Below, piece by piece: positions 1-8,102 of a DNA stretch of 64,000 nt. How positions within the stretch are numbered: the first letter of the stretch is position 1; each line of letters begins with the position of its first letter. Made by a program: the position numbers and the translations under genes. Location: NCBI GenBank assembly GCA_905331475.1, contig CAJNYU010004681.1:1-64000 (forward strand). The letters are read 5' to 3'. Source of the DNA: Rotaria socialis (lineage: Eukaryota > Rotifera > Eurotatoria > Philodinida > Philodinidae). Below the pieces are notes generated by a model that was given only the letters and a program-made list of their open reading frames with translations, had not been told where the DNA came from and did not search any database.

Positions 1-846
1 TGTGGAATGATATATTACAGCACTTAGTCGTAAAATTTTCACTGATGATCTTCGAAAAAAAATTCGAGTTCCATTAAACAAACCGTATAATCGAATAAAG
101 AATCATTTTTAGTAGAATTATTTTTGTACTGAGTATTCAGGAAACCGAAGACATCAAGGAAATTAAAAATTATTTAGGTATGCAGAGTCAGTCGAAGAAA
201 CATTGTTTGAATTTTACTTGGACATCTTTAATGGATCATATCTATTGTTTGACAAGTCGCAGTTGGATGCACATACTCTTTTTGAGTCGTTTTATTTCAT
301 GCATACCCCATGGGATAAAACATGAAGATATATTCATTGCGAAACACGTGAAATCGGTCACAATTTAACGTGTTTCGCAGCGTTTCCTATGGTAACACAG
401 GCGTAAAACCAATTTTCCCATTTACTCAAAACGTGTTTGGAAGCCACTATTTCAGGATGAAAACGAAAAGTATATCATCACGCGGCGTTTTTAACCGATT
501 CAACAGCTGCGGAACGTTTTAGACCGGTCAGTATTAACGCGTTTTGTAGCATTTGAAAGTAAGAAAATTTTTCGCATGAGATAATTGTATAACCCCCTCC
601 CCCCAGAATAGAAGACCACCCCTAATAAAAAAATTCACAAGGCGGAATAGAAGGCCACGGCTTTCTAAAAACTCTCTCTTCTTTGAAGTATTTTTGTCGA
701 TCGATGGTAGATCATAGTAGACGATAGATTAGACAATCAGAGAGAAAGAACAAGAACGCATCGAGAATAACGATCAATCATGTCCATTAAGTGCAGAAGA
801 AGTAACTTGTACATATTCAAATCGAAATCAACAACGAAACAAAGAT
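1..846. other. No gene recognised; AT-rich flank of a DNA transposon
   Basis: No open frame longer than about 60 codons and no recognisable protein. The stretch holds a perfect 12-bp inverted repeat (separate entry) and two similar short blocks at about 606-620 and 640-655 (GAATAGAAGACCACC and GAATAGAAGGCCACGG). It probably includes the 5' non-coding part of the transposon that follows, but I could not pair it convincingly with a terminal repeat on the other side. Confidence 0.5.
338..379. repeat. Perfect 12-bp inverted repeat (hairpin)
   Basis: TGCGAAACACGT at 338-349 is the exact reverse complement of ACGTGTTTCGCA at 368-379, with an 18-nt loop. The arms contain CACGTG/ACGTGT-type cores. 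Such a hairpin could sit near a transposon end, but no CTRR-type Helitron terminus or target duplication was seen beside it. Confidence 0.6.
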
Positions 847-2735
847 GTGTATTATGACTATGAAGCCCATGATGAGCACTTGCAGTCGCTACCCCGTTTC
901 ATCGACGATGGAGAAGAATCGGATAGTTCAGCAAATAAAGATCAATGTGAAATTGTTACTGATATAGAAGATAGTGAAAATTCACTTGTTAATTTAAATA
1001 AATATTTAAATATGGATTCTACTGATGACGACGAAGCTAGTACCGACGAAGAGCGCGAACAGACTGTTCTAGAAAAGTCAATTGGCGAAGATGAATTTCA
1101 ACAAGACGATGATTCTGATGATCCAGTGCTGTCTAATCTCATTTCTTCAACAACAACACCTATAACTTCAGTCAGTAGTGCCGTTCAATTACAAAAACCA
1201 TTAGCAAAAGCTACCGGTAATCAAGGCAGCACGAAACGAAAGCGGAAACAATGGTCTATTAAAGAAAAATTATCGGCTTTGAATAGCTTTGAAAAGAAAA
1301 TCTTGGTAATAAACAGCTTACTGCTCATCAACATGGTTGTTCCCGGTATCAATCGTCACAATGGCTTAAAGGGAAAAATGAACTTGAAACACTGTCCAAG
1401 CTCAAGCATGGTAAGAATAACTGATATTTTTTGATCAGCTAATCTTTCAATCTAGGTGAAATTTATATTATCTTATTCAGAACAAGGGAAAAATACAGAT
1501 ACTTGCTGAATATTTACTGTCTATTTTAAAAAGTAATTATACATTTTAGGTAAAAAACGCAAACGTTTCAGTGGTGGTGGTGTAAAAATTAAGTTCGTTG
1601 ACCTTGATCATCGATTGTTATTATGATTTCGAGAGAAACAAACATTTATTGATGCAAAAGCTGTTGCTACAACTGGTATAACAACAACAGCAACAATAAG
1701 ACGTGAGAAGGTAACATTTCGTCAATTAGAACGGCAAGGTAAATTATTAAGTTGTGGAATTAAAACATCCTTGTCAAAGTACGAAATGGTTTGGGAGATT
1801 CATACGCTGTCATCGTTTATCACTTTAAAACCCGAAAAGAAACCAAAAAGTTTCATTGTCCTATGCATATCCACTTATAAACAATTTCTATGATTATATT
1901 CGTCGAGCAAGTCAATGGGCACCAAGTCGTGGACCTATGGGAGCATCCCTTCCACGAGATGTATGCAACATGGACGAAAGTCCATTAAGTTTATTTGGAG
2001 ATCAATCGAGATTATCGATAAATGATGTCAATACATCCAATGATATTGAAGGTTGTATTAGTAATAAACGGTTCGCTACTGTTATATTAACAATTTTTGG
2101 TTCCGATAATACACGAGCTGGCCCAGTATTAATTTTTAAAGGAAAAGGGCAGGCGTCGAGTATTGAGAAAATGCAATATGCTAATGGTGTTAAAGTGTAT
2201 TTTACTCCGAAGGCTGTTAACAATCGTATTACAATGGATAAGTAAGTTAAAGAACGAATAAAAAGATATCAACTGAAATTAAGGATGTGATGAAAAATAT
2301 ATTAATTCTTTTTTTCCCCAGAGACATGGAATATTGGATGTCGGAGGTCAATGACAAGAATCCGAAATTATTTATTTCTGACAGTTCAAATGCACATATT
2401 GATCACCAGTCAATTCGATTATTACGAAAGAAACAAATTTTTGTTGCCGTAATACCGAAGGGGTGTACTATGTATATTCAAGCACTCGATGTTTATGTGT
2501 TTTCAATATTTAAAACCATTAATATGATTGCTCAGAAGAGTATATTGAGAAAGCATGTGGTCGCTTGAAGGTTAAGCTCACGGCATCAGAATGAAGAGTT
2601 TTATGTACACGACTTACTTTGATTGCATGGAATAGAACACTTTCTTCTATTGATTTTAGTAAAATTTTTCGTGAACTTGGGTATACATGGGCCGATCATG
2701 TTACACCAATAAAGCTTCACTCTTTATGGATATAT
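847..2735 (+). mobile_element. Degraded pogo/Tigger-type (CENP-B-like) DNA transposase
   Basis: The reading starts at an ATG at 847 with an acidic D/E/S-rich N-terminus of about 130 residues. A basic stretch and a CENP-B/psq-type helix-turn-helix follow (KQWSIKEKLSAL, then in another frame TAHQHGCSRYQSSQWLKGK), and then a second HTH half (VDLDHRLLL, FREKQTFIDAKA). The DDE core follows: CNMDESP at about 1966-1985 carries the first Asp, ISDSSNAHID near 2370-2402 takes the place of the usual LDNAPSH, and YIQALDV near 2475-2493 carries the last acidic site (usually QPLD). A conserved tail (RLKLTAS, TLIAWNRTLSSIDFSKIFRELGYTW) runs to about 2735. A frame change lies between about 1290 and 1320, an in-frame TGA sits at 1624-1626 within the DLD...FRE motif, and another stop interrupts the tail near 2594, so the copy looks inactive. 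Possible introns (donor at 1410) could explain part of this. No convincing terminal repeats or TA duplication were found. Confidence 0.8.
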
Positions 2736-2765
2736 GTGAGTATCAGTGCAGATGAACAACAAAAT

Positions 2766-2780
2766 CCACACCCACACCCA
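2766..2780. repeat. Short interstitial telomere-type tract (CCCACA)
   Basis: CCACACCCACACCCA, two and a half units of CCCACA (TGTGGG on the other strand). Bdelloid telomeres are reported to consist of TGTGGG-like repeats, so this may be a short trace of telomere repeat. It sits directly after the transposase tail. Confidence 0.5.
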
Positions 2781-2983
2781 TGTTTTTTTCGATTTGAGAC
2801 CTTCTTATTTCAGAGAATCTATTTCAATAAAATCAGTATTGATATGTCATGAACCTTTGAACGATGATAGAGTTCGGCACGCTCTACAAAATTGCTACAG
2901 ACACTTTTCCTGTATCCGTTACGCAACATATGTAAAAAAGGAGTTTTTCTCGAAAGAAATATTTTTGCTTGAATTTTGTTGGA

Positions 2984-3240
2984 GTGTCGTAATTAGGGAC
3001 AAAAAAATAGCTTAGTGTCGTAATTAAGGAAAGTAACTCTAATAACGACAACGAGGGGTCTTCATCGTAGACCGCTGTTTTCTCGAGAACTATATGAGTG
3101 AGAAAAGTTCAAAGCATACCATTTGAAACAGGAGACTTCAAGGATCATGCACATATAAATATAATTTCATTCGAAAGTAAATTGACGACGAACGAAGTTG
3201 AACAATCGAAGTAGATTTTTTACTGTCGTAATTAGGGATA
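2984..3240 (+). repeat. Three dispersed copies of a TGTCGTAATTAGGGA motif
   Basis: Near-identical 15-17-nt blocks lie at 2984-3000 (GTGTCGTAATTAGGGAC), 3014-3030 (AGTGTCGTAATTAAGGA) and 3224-3240 (TGTCGTAATTAGGGATA). All are in the same orientation and two are followed by a GTAACTCT/TTGACTCT-like stretch. They may be subterminal transposase-binding repeats of the preceding pogo-type element; this is inference. Confidence 0.5.
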
Positions 3241-3471
3241 TTGACTCTACCAATGTCGCTAAAATCACAAATAAAATACCTTATGAGGCTATTTTTAAAC
3301 AAGAACTCACATCAGATTTGAAAATACGGAAAGTTATCAGTCAATCGGGTATAGAAGATTAATAAAACATTTCGGATAACTTCATTCGACAATTTGACGC
3401 ATGTGAGCTTTATCTTAGCTGCAAATTTGTTGTTCCAGTACATCTTTGTGATATTTTTAATATCGGAAATA

Positions 3472-4009
3472 GGTGATGATTCAAATTATCTCCAAAAAAC
3501 AAACGAGCAGCGAAATGTTCCCAATACAAATAATCAAACATCTTATTTGACACTAGAAATTCAATCACCAGCACTAACTTCTGTTCCAAATATGATGATC
3601 ATTGCTCCTAATACACTTACTACAACTAATGAAAGAACAATTATAAATTGTTCTAGTAATTTTATAGGCTTCAATGATAATACTCTTACTAAAGGTTTGC
3701 CATAGGGTAGCATATGATATCAAGTTAATTGTGGATTTAACTTAATATTTTTTCTTTCATTATGTAGATGATTCTGTTATGAACAATGACAGTGCTATTG
3801 AACGTTCAACTAATGATTCACTTAATCATAGACATAGAATAATTCAAGAAGAAACAGGAGCTGATTATTTTACGTCAATGCCTAAACGTCGAAAACTATA
3901 TCGCAATGCCATGAGCCAACAACAGCAATATCAATTGGACGATTTGCTTGACCTAGTAAACGATGAAATGAATCGAACCAATAACAACAACCCGATTTTT
4001 CCTTTGTAA
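3472..4009 (+). pseudogene. Two-exon 3' fragment of an unknown N/S/T-rich gene
   Basis: Two open segments join in frame across a good GT...AG intron. Exon A is 3472-3694 (acceptor AAATAG, donor AAAG/GTTT) and exon B is 3768-4009 (acceptor TATGTAG), ending in TAA. The joined codon is GAT. The product is rich in Asn, Thr and Ser, with a basic patch (MPKRRKLYRNAM), then a Gln run and an acidic helix (DDLLDLVNDEMN). No family is recognised. No convincing upstream exon or start is visible because the decayed transposase lies immediately upstream, so this may be the 3' end of a gene cut off by insertions, or the C-terminus of a composite element. Confidence 0.4.
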
Positions 4010-5153
4010 AACTATAGCTATTCCTTTATCATGGAATGACATTAGAATGTGTAATCTGCGTATATTAATAGGTATATTGACAATATTATACAGGGTTCAA
4101 TAGCAATCGTATTTAAAAAAGTGTGACTTGGTCAATTTACATAGTGTTAATCGAAGAAGTCTATCAACAATTACATTTACATAAGCATATAAAGACTATA
4201 TACCAGTAGGAATGAATTCCCAGAAATAGAATCATACAACTGTAATAGGACATATGCTACAATATCTTCTCCCTGCAAAGCTGCCGATATTAGACGCTAT
4301 ATAAAATGTCATCAGGAAAAGAAGAAACATCTTTGTGATAATGCCTCATGATTGTTGTGAACACTGATATTCAATTTGTTCTTTGGAACCATTTCTTTTT
4401 TTAAAACATTATCTCATTTTAGTGGATAATATAAAAACTCGTCACGGAAATATAAAATCGTGTGTATCAAAATAATAATACATTTACTGCTTTTTAAAGT
4501 TCTCATTTAGAGAAAATTAAAGGGTCAATATTCTCTAGAAGAGAAACTAAAACCATTGACTCTTATAACAAAATTCACAGGAAAAGAGACAAAATTTCAA
4601 AAAGATTTTTATATTGAATGAAATGGTTGCTGTAAATAAGACGTTGACAGTAACAGATCAGTTTGTATTCGATTTCAAGCACATATATGCGACACTTTTC
4701 ACTTCATTGAGTCACCCCATTGTTCGAGAACCACTGTAACACTATCAAAAGAAAATTCATTTTCACCGACAGGTTTATACATCAATTCTGTCGCATAACA
4801 GACCGATAGTTACTGAAGAACTTTCATCATCAGTTGTACATCATAAGAAAATTTATCCCAAATAATCAACAGCAGTTCCTAATACCACAAACAGCTACAT
4901 CTGAAACGTGTCTCCCAAGCTTTCGATACCAATAGTTATGAGAGTCACTTCTACCTGAATCCTAACTGTAACCAATTAAGATGTCTCCAAACCACCAGAT
5001 GGCTTCTTTGCATAAAGAAGAAGCAGTTCACGGTAATCTATTGTAAATTATACGTTCTACATTCGAAAAACGTTTTTTCATATTATGATCATTAACACCT
5101 ACTTAATCAATGAACAAAAATTGTTTCGAGAGTTATGTTTTATGTAATGAAAT
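4010..5153. other. No supportable gene; decayed coding-like traces
   Basis: AT-rich and without long frames. One 45-codon frame at about 4211-4350 has spaced Cys/His residues (YNCNRTYA...SPCKAAD...KCHQEKKKHLC) resembling the debris of a zinc-binding domain, but it has no start or splice context. I see nothing else. Confidence 0.4.
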
Positions 5154-5223
5154 CTCTTCTCGTCTAACTGGTAGGACATCTGCCCGGATAGCAGAAAATA
5201 CGGTGTTCGAGTCCCGTAAAGAG
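5154..5223 (+). tRNA. Decayed tRNA-like sequence (pseudo-tRNA or SINE head)
   Basis: A 70-nt cloverleaf-like segment. The 5' CTCTT (5154-5158) pairs with AAGAG (5219-5223). The D-arm is GTC-TAACTGGTAG-GAC. The anticodon stem TCTGC/GCAGA encloses the 7-nt loop CCGGATA. The T-arm carries a B-box-like TGTTCGAGTCC inside ACGG...CCGT. Position 33 of the loop is C instead of the universal T, and the T-stem has a mismatch, so it is probably not a working tRNA. No poly-T terminator follows directly. It lies about 300 bp upstream of the first hammerhead-like motif. Confidence 0.35.
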
Positions 5224-5520
5224 TATCTTATACATTATACTTTGATTTAAGTCAAGCCAAGACAGAAACAACTGTTGTCGTGGTACGGCATTCTAATTTC
5301 TAAACACAACCATCATATAATTTACTACGATACGCACAAATAAAGTTGATCTTTTATGTTAAGTATATTCCTTTCGAGTATAGTAATGATGGTTTTTCTT
5401 TTTGGCGATTTTCTTTGTTGAAAATTCCTTTATTGAAATAATTTTATTATTATGTTTTGAATTCTAGGTTTTACTTGATGATCTTCTTTTGTTTTTTATG
5501 TAGTCTAAATAAGATTCTTA

Positions 5521-5571
5521 AGATACCTGATGATTGAACCCTTAAGCAAGGTTCGAAACGCGTCATATTCT
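5521..5571 (+). ncRNA. Hammerhead-ribozyme-like motif 1
   Basis: The hammerhead core CTGATGA (5527-5533) is followed by a perfect 5-bp stem II (GAACC 5536-5540 with GGTTC 5550-5554). The second core element GAAA (5555-5558) comes next, then the palindrome ACGCGT as a minimal stem III (5558-5563), ending in GTC with the predicted cleavage after 5564. Stem I is weak, with a C/A mismatch at its base followed by ATA/TAT pairing. A tiny palindromic stem III is typical of the hammerheads of Penelope-like elements and retrozymes, thought to work best as dimers. A CCCACA tract begins 35 bp downstream. Confidence 0.7.
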
Positions 5572-5598
5572 GCTCTGAATCTTATTGTTGAGTGATTA

Positions 5599-5620
5599 AC
5601 ACACCCACACCCACACCCAC
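5599..5620. repeat. Interstitial telomere-type repeat (CCCACA)n
   Basis: A run of about three and a half CCCACA units (TGTGGG on the complementary strand), 35 bp downstream of the first hammerhead-like motif and 46 bp upstream of the tRNA-like sequence. The association with hammerhead motifs matches the organisation of telomere-associated Penelope-like elements in bdelloid rotifers. Confidence 0.7.
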
Positions 5621-5665
5621 GAAAATGGAGTATATACATGGAAATAGACAACCTTAGTTGAGAGC

Positions 5666-5738
5666 GGCTAGATAGCTCAGTTGGTAGAGCAGCGGACATG
5701 TTATCCGAAGGTCGTGGATTCGTTTCCCACTCTGGTCA
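5666..5738 (+). tRNA. tRNA-like sequence, tRNA-Asn-related, probably a pseudogene
   Basis: A full-length cloverleaf can be drawn. The acceptor stem is GGCTAGA with TCTGGTC, all pairs or G-T wobbles. The D-arm is GCTC-AGTTGGTA-GAGC. The anticodon stem is CGGA/TCCG around CATGTTA, and the T-arm is GTGG-ATTCGTT-TCCCAC. The loop resembles tRNA-Asn (CTGTTAA) with bases shifted: position 33 is A, not T, and the B-box has ATTCGTT where GTTCGAN is expected. These defects argue for a decayed tRNA or a tRNA-derived SINE head. It sits between hammerhead-like motifs and a telomere-type tract, so it may be part of a composite element. Confidence 0.45.
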
Positions 5739-5903
5739 CTCTTTTCTAATGAGTTATATTGAAGTGTATAGAAAAATATTTTCGCAGTCATGTTCATGCT
5801 GGTGATCATTTGATCATAAGCATCTGAAACTAACGCTGAAAAGTGGAAGTATTAAGATCGGGATGAAATCTAGATAATGGTAGCTTATTCACACCCACCC
5901 TAG

Positions 5904-5950
5904 ACTACCTGATGAGACCCTTTAACAAGGTCGATAATCTAGATAGTAGT
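5904..5950 (+). ncRNA. Hammerhead-like motif 2
   Basis: Stem I arms ACTAC (5904-5908) and GTAGT (5946-5950) are perfectly complementary. Between them lie the core CTGATGA (5909-5915), stem II GACC/GGTC (5916-5919 with 5929-5932), GATAA (5933-5937) in place of GAAA, and the palindrome TCTAGA as a minimal stem III, with TA before the predicted cleavage site. The extra T in the GAAA box may reduce or abolish self-cleavage. CACACCCACCC lies immediately upstream (5890-5900), so the motif directly abuts a telomere-type tract. Confidence 0.6.
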
Positions 5951-6078
5951 TAAAAATCTTTTAAACTAATACACACCTATTAGTATTTAAGAATTCTCTG
6001 TTTTTTATATTAAAAGTAGTAGGAATTATTTCTCTTGAATTTTTTCCTTTTAATTTAATATATTATACAGTGCTTTAG

Positions 6079-6125
6079 ACTACCTGATGAGACCCTTTAG
6101 CAAGGTCGATAATCTAGATAGTAGT
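6079..6125 (+). ncRNA. Hammerhead-like motif 3 (duplicate of motif 2)
   Basis: Same architecture as the copy at 5904. Stem I is ACTAC/GTAGT, the core is CTGATGA (6084-6090), stem II is GACC/GGTC around CTTTAGCAA, then GATAA and the TCTAGA palindrome. The shared GATAA variant means it arose before the duplication or family expansion. A 35-bp CCCACA-rich tract begins 22 bp downstream. Confidence 0.6.
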
Positions 6126-6146
6126 TAAAAATCTTTTAAACTAATG

Positions 6147-6181
6147 CACACCCACACCCACACCCTCACACACCCACACCC
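6147..6181. repeat. Interstitial telomere-type repeat (CCCACA)n, longest tract
   Basis: CACACCCACACCCACACCCT followed by CACACACCCACACCC: about five CCCACA-type units with one irregular junction. It follows hammerhead-like motif 3. The irregular unit suggests an old or slippage-altered tract rather than a chromosome end. Confidence 0.75.
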
Positions 6182-6276
6182 TAGTTATTTTAATTCTATA
6201 TTTATGTCAGATATAATTTTATCTTGTGATTTCTTTAAAATTTCTTTTAATTTTAATTTAATCATTTAGACTATTT

Positions 6277-6320
6277 GTCAACTGATGATTCCCTTCAGCA
6301 AGGATGAAACTAGTCTTGAC
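6277..6320 (+). ncRNA. Hammerhead-like motif 4, with intact core
   Basis: The best conserved copy. Stem I is GTCAA (6277-6281) with TTGAC (6316-6320), perfect. The core CTGATGA is at 6282-6288, a short stem II is TCC/GGA (6290-6292 with 6302-6304), and GAAA is at 6306-6309. The palindrome ACTAGT (6309-6314) forms stem III, and GTC is followed by the predicted cleavage after 6315. TTCACACCC follows at 6326-6334, a trace of telomere-type sequence. Confidence 0.7.
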
Positions 6321-6334
6321 TGCTGTTCACACCC

Positions 6335-6886
6335 TTATTGATATATTATATGAAAATTTATATTATTCCACTTCCATATTTGTTAAAAATGGAATGATCG
6401 GTAATCTCCCGAAAATTCTACGTAAATTTTCTAACATTTTCACATTGATATTATCATACGTTAATTGACATTATAACATTTTTAATAGATATAATCATAT
6501 ATTTTAATTGATATCATCATTTGCATTATAATATTTTCTTACTTCAAATTATATTATATGCAAAGATTTGATAAGTGAAAATGATTATTATATCAACTTT
6601 GGCTAAATTGAATTGTTTATCATATTGAATATCATATCGACTTTCGATTAATTTCGATATCAATCCGACGAGACTAGTTCCTCAAAATAAGAAGAAATCA
6701 GAAACTATCTATATATATGTCTATCATTTCTTGCCACTATTGGAGATGTTTTGCATATTTTTATCAATTTTTCTATTCTTTTTTTCATTTACCTTTGTTA
6801 TTTTCTTTCGTTCAATATTTTTTTCTCTTTTCATTTCTCATTTTCTTTCATATTTATTTATTTCTGCTTAAAAAACTTTTTTATGC
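6335..6886. other. AT-rich spacer without gene
   Basis: Very AT-rich, partly pyrimidine-rich (about 6770-6870) on this strand. No frame of note. It lies between two hammerhead-like motifs and is probably body or tail sequence of decayed elements. Confidence 0.4.
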
Positions 6887-6943
6887 AGATCCCTGAAGAG
6901 TGTACTTATTTTTAAATAAAGACACGAAACGCGTCAGCAACGC
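6887..6943 (+). ncRNA. Hammerhead-like motif 5 (one core substitution)
   Basis: CTGAAGA (6893-6899) replaces CTGATGA. Stem II GTGT (6900-6903) pairs with ACAC (6922-6925) around an 18-nt AT loop. GAAA (6926-6929), the ACGCGT palindrome (6929-6934) and the GTC cleavage triplet follow, as in motif 1. The T-to-A change is at a core position, so activity is doubtful. The identical GAAACGCGTC 3' half ties it to the same family as motif 1. Confidence 0.5.
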
Positions 6944-7097
6944 TAAATTTTGCATTTATTTGATTATTTTTATAAGCGCATCATTAATATTTGAAATATT
7001 ATTTCAACAAGATAAACGATTGCTGAAAAGCAAAAGTTGAGATCAGCAGATTGATTTTTTATCTTAGATATACGAGTTGGTCTGTCCTACAATTGAT

Positions 7098-7129
7098 CCA
7101 CCCTCACACCCCACACCCATACCCACACT
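7098..7129. repeat. Degenerate telomere-type repeat (CCCACA)n
   Basis: CCACCCTCACACCCCACACC followed by CATACCCACACTC: about five imperfect CCCACA units, 160 bp downstream of hammerhead-like motif 5. Confidence 0.65.
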
Positions 7130-8102
7130 CTAATGACTGCTAACCCGCCCCGATTAGGTTAAATCCAAAGAAAGAGTATTCATGCTATCTATGTGCTTTT
7201 CTTATCGCAATATAATTTCTTCTGTTTTTAATTTTGAAATAGAAGGCTCACTTTATGTAGCTTTTGGTATGGAATATATTGTAAAGGCGGGAATATTAGG
7301 ATCGATATTTAATAAAGAAAATTATTTCAATCAAAAATAAAAATCAATAAAAAAAAATTATTTTTATGAAGTATTGTGAGAGGGCAGAAACAGCATTGTC
7401 ATGAATCGGTATCTTATTCTATATGTTTTATCCTCACTCTTAAGCTACTTCCATTTTTATTCTTTCTTTGTCTCTGTCTGTTTTCTCCCTTAGTAAGGTA
7501 GTATTTTGCATACCTTTCTGAGATTAAGAAAATATTAAGAAAATTGGAATAAACAATGCCTCTCATAAAATTCAATCAATCTAAACGCGTAGGCATATAA
7601 GAAAGCGTGTGGTCTTCCATATGAGAGCATCAGACACATCTTTATTTCTATCAGTTCTGACAAGAAACATGGATGTAATAAGATCCCCACAATTGATTTG
7701 ATTGTCAAGTGATTACAAGCGCTTTTCAATGAGTCTTTTTAAATGAAGAAGTAAATGTATTTCTCTATCAGTCTTTCTGCCTGAGAGCCACAAAACAAAA
7801 CTACGGCTATCAATTAGAAGCAAGAAGTTTCACCGTTGGTAGATAGAGTTCTGACTTTTCTGGCTCAATTTTTCTGTTGTCTTTAAGCCATTTGCCTTCG
7901 TCTCCCCCCAACTGTGAAAATAATGAGCGAGATATGAGAAATCTTTTTGTCTAATTCATTTTGTCTTCTATAATAAAATTTTCTGTACTCCTTATATTCT
8001 CTAAAGTTGCTAAACAGATTGATCACTCATGACTGTTTTCTTATTTATAAGCTAATAATGAATAGCTTAGGATAGTGTTATTCAAAATGTTGATGTCTTC
8101 AG
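7130..8102. other. Intergenic, no gene seen
   Basis: AT-rich, without convincing exons. Short open frames here are isolated and lack splice or start context. The last few hundred bases presumably hold the promoter of the secreted-protein gene at 8103. Confidence 0.4.

Larger units (their letters stand above)
2736..3471. other. Non-coding tail of the transposon region
   Basis: No supportable gene. It contains a short CCCACA tract and three copies of a TGTCGTAATTAGGGA-like motif, both listed separately. The clustering of these motifs just downstream of the transposase suggests transposon terminal or subterminal sequence. Confidence 0.4.
5901..6152 (+). repeat. 175-bp-spaced direct duplication carrying hammerhead motifs
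   Basis: Blocks 5901-5975 and 6076-6150 are nearly identical over about 75 bp (TAGACTACCTGATGA... to ...TTTTAAACTAAT). They differ by one substitution in the stem-II loop (TTTAACAA versus TTTAGCAA) and one near the 3' end. Each copy ends in a run that leads into CACACC-type sequence. This is either a local duplication or two 3' ends of the same element family. Confidence 0.75.

Noticed and set aside
560-3240. Terminal inverted repeats of the pogo-type element
   Set aside because: Partial likeness between AGACCACCCCTAATA near 612 and the reverse complement of sequence near 3040-3065 is too weak to call ends, and no TA duplication was located.
5599-7129. CRISPR-like or tandem protein-binding array
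   Set aside because: The repeated units are CCCACA tracts and ribozyme-like motifs without regular spacers; eukaryotic context.
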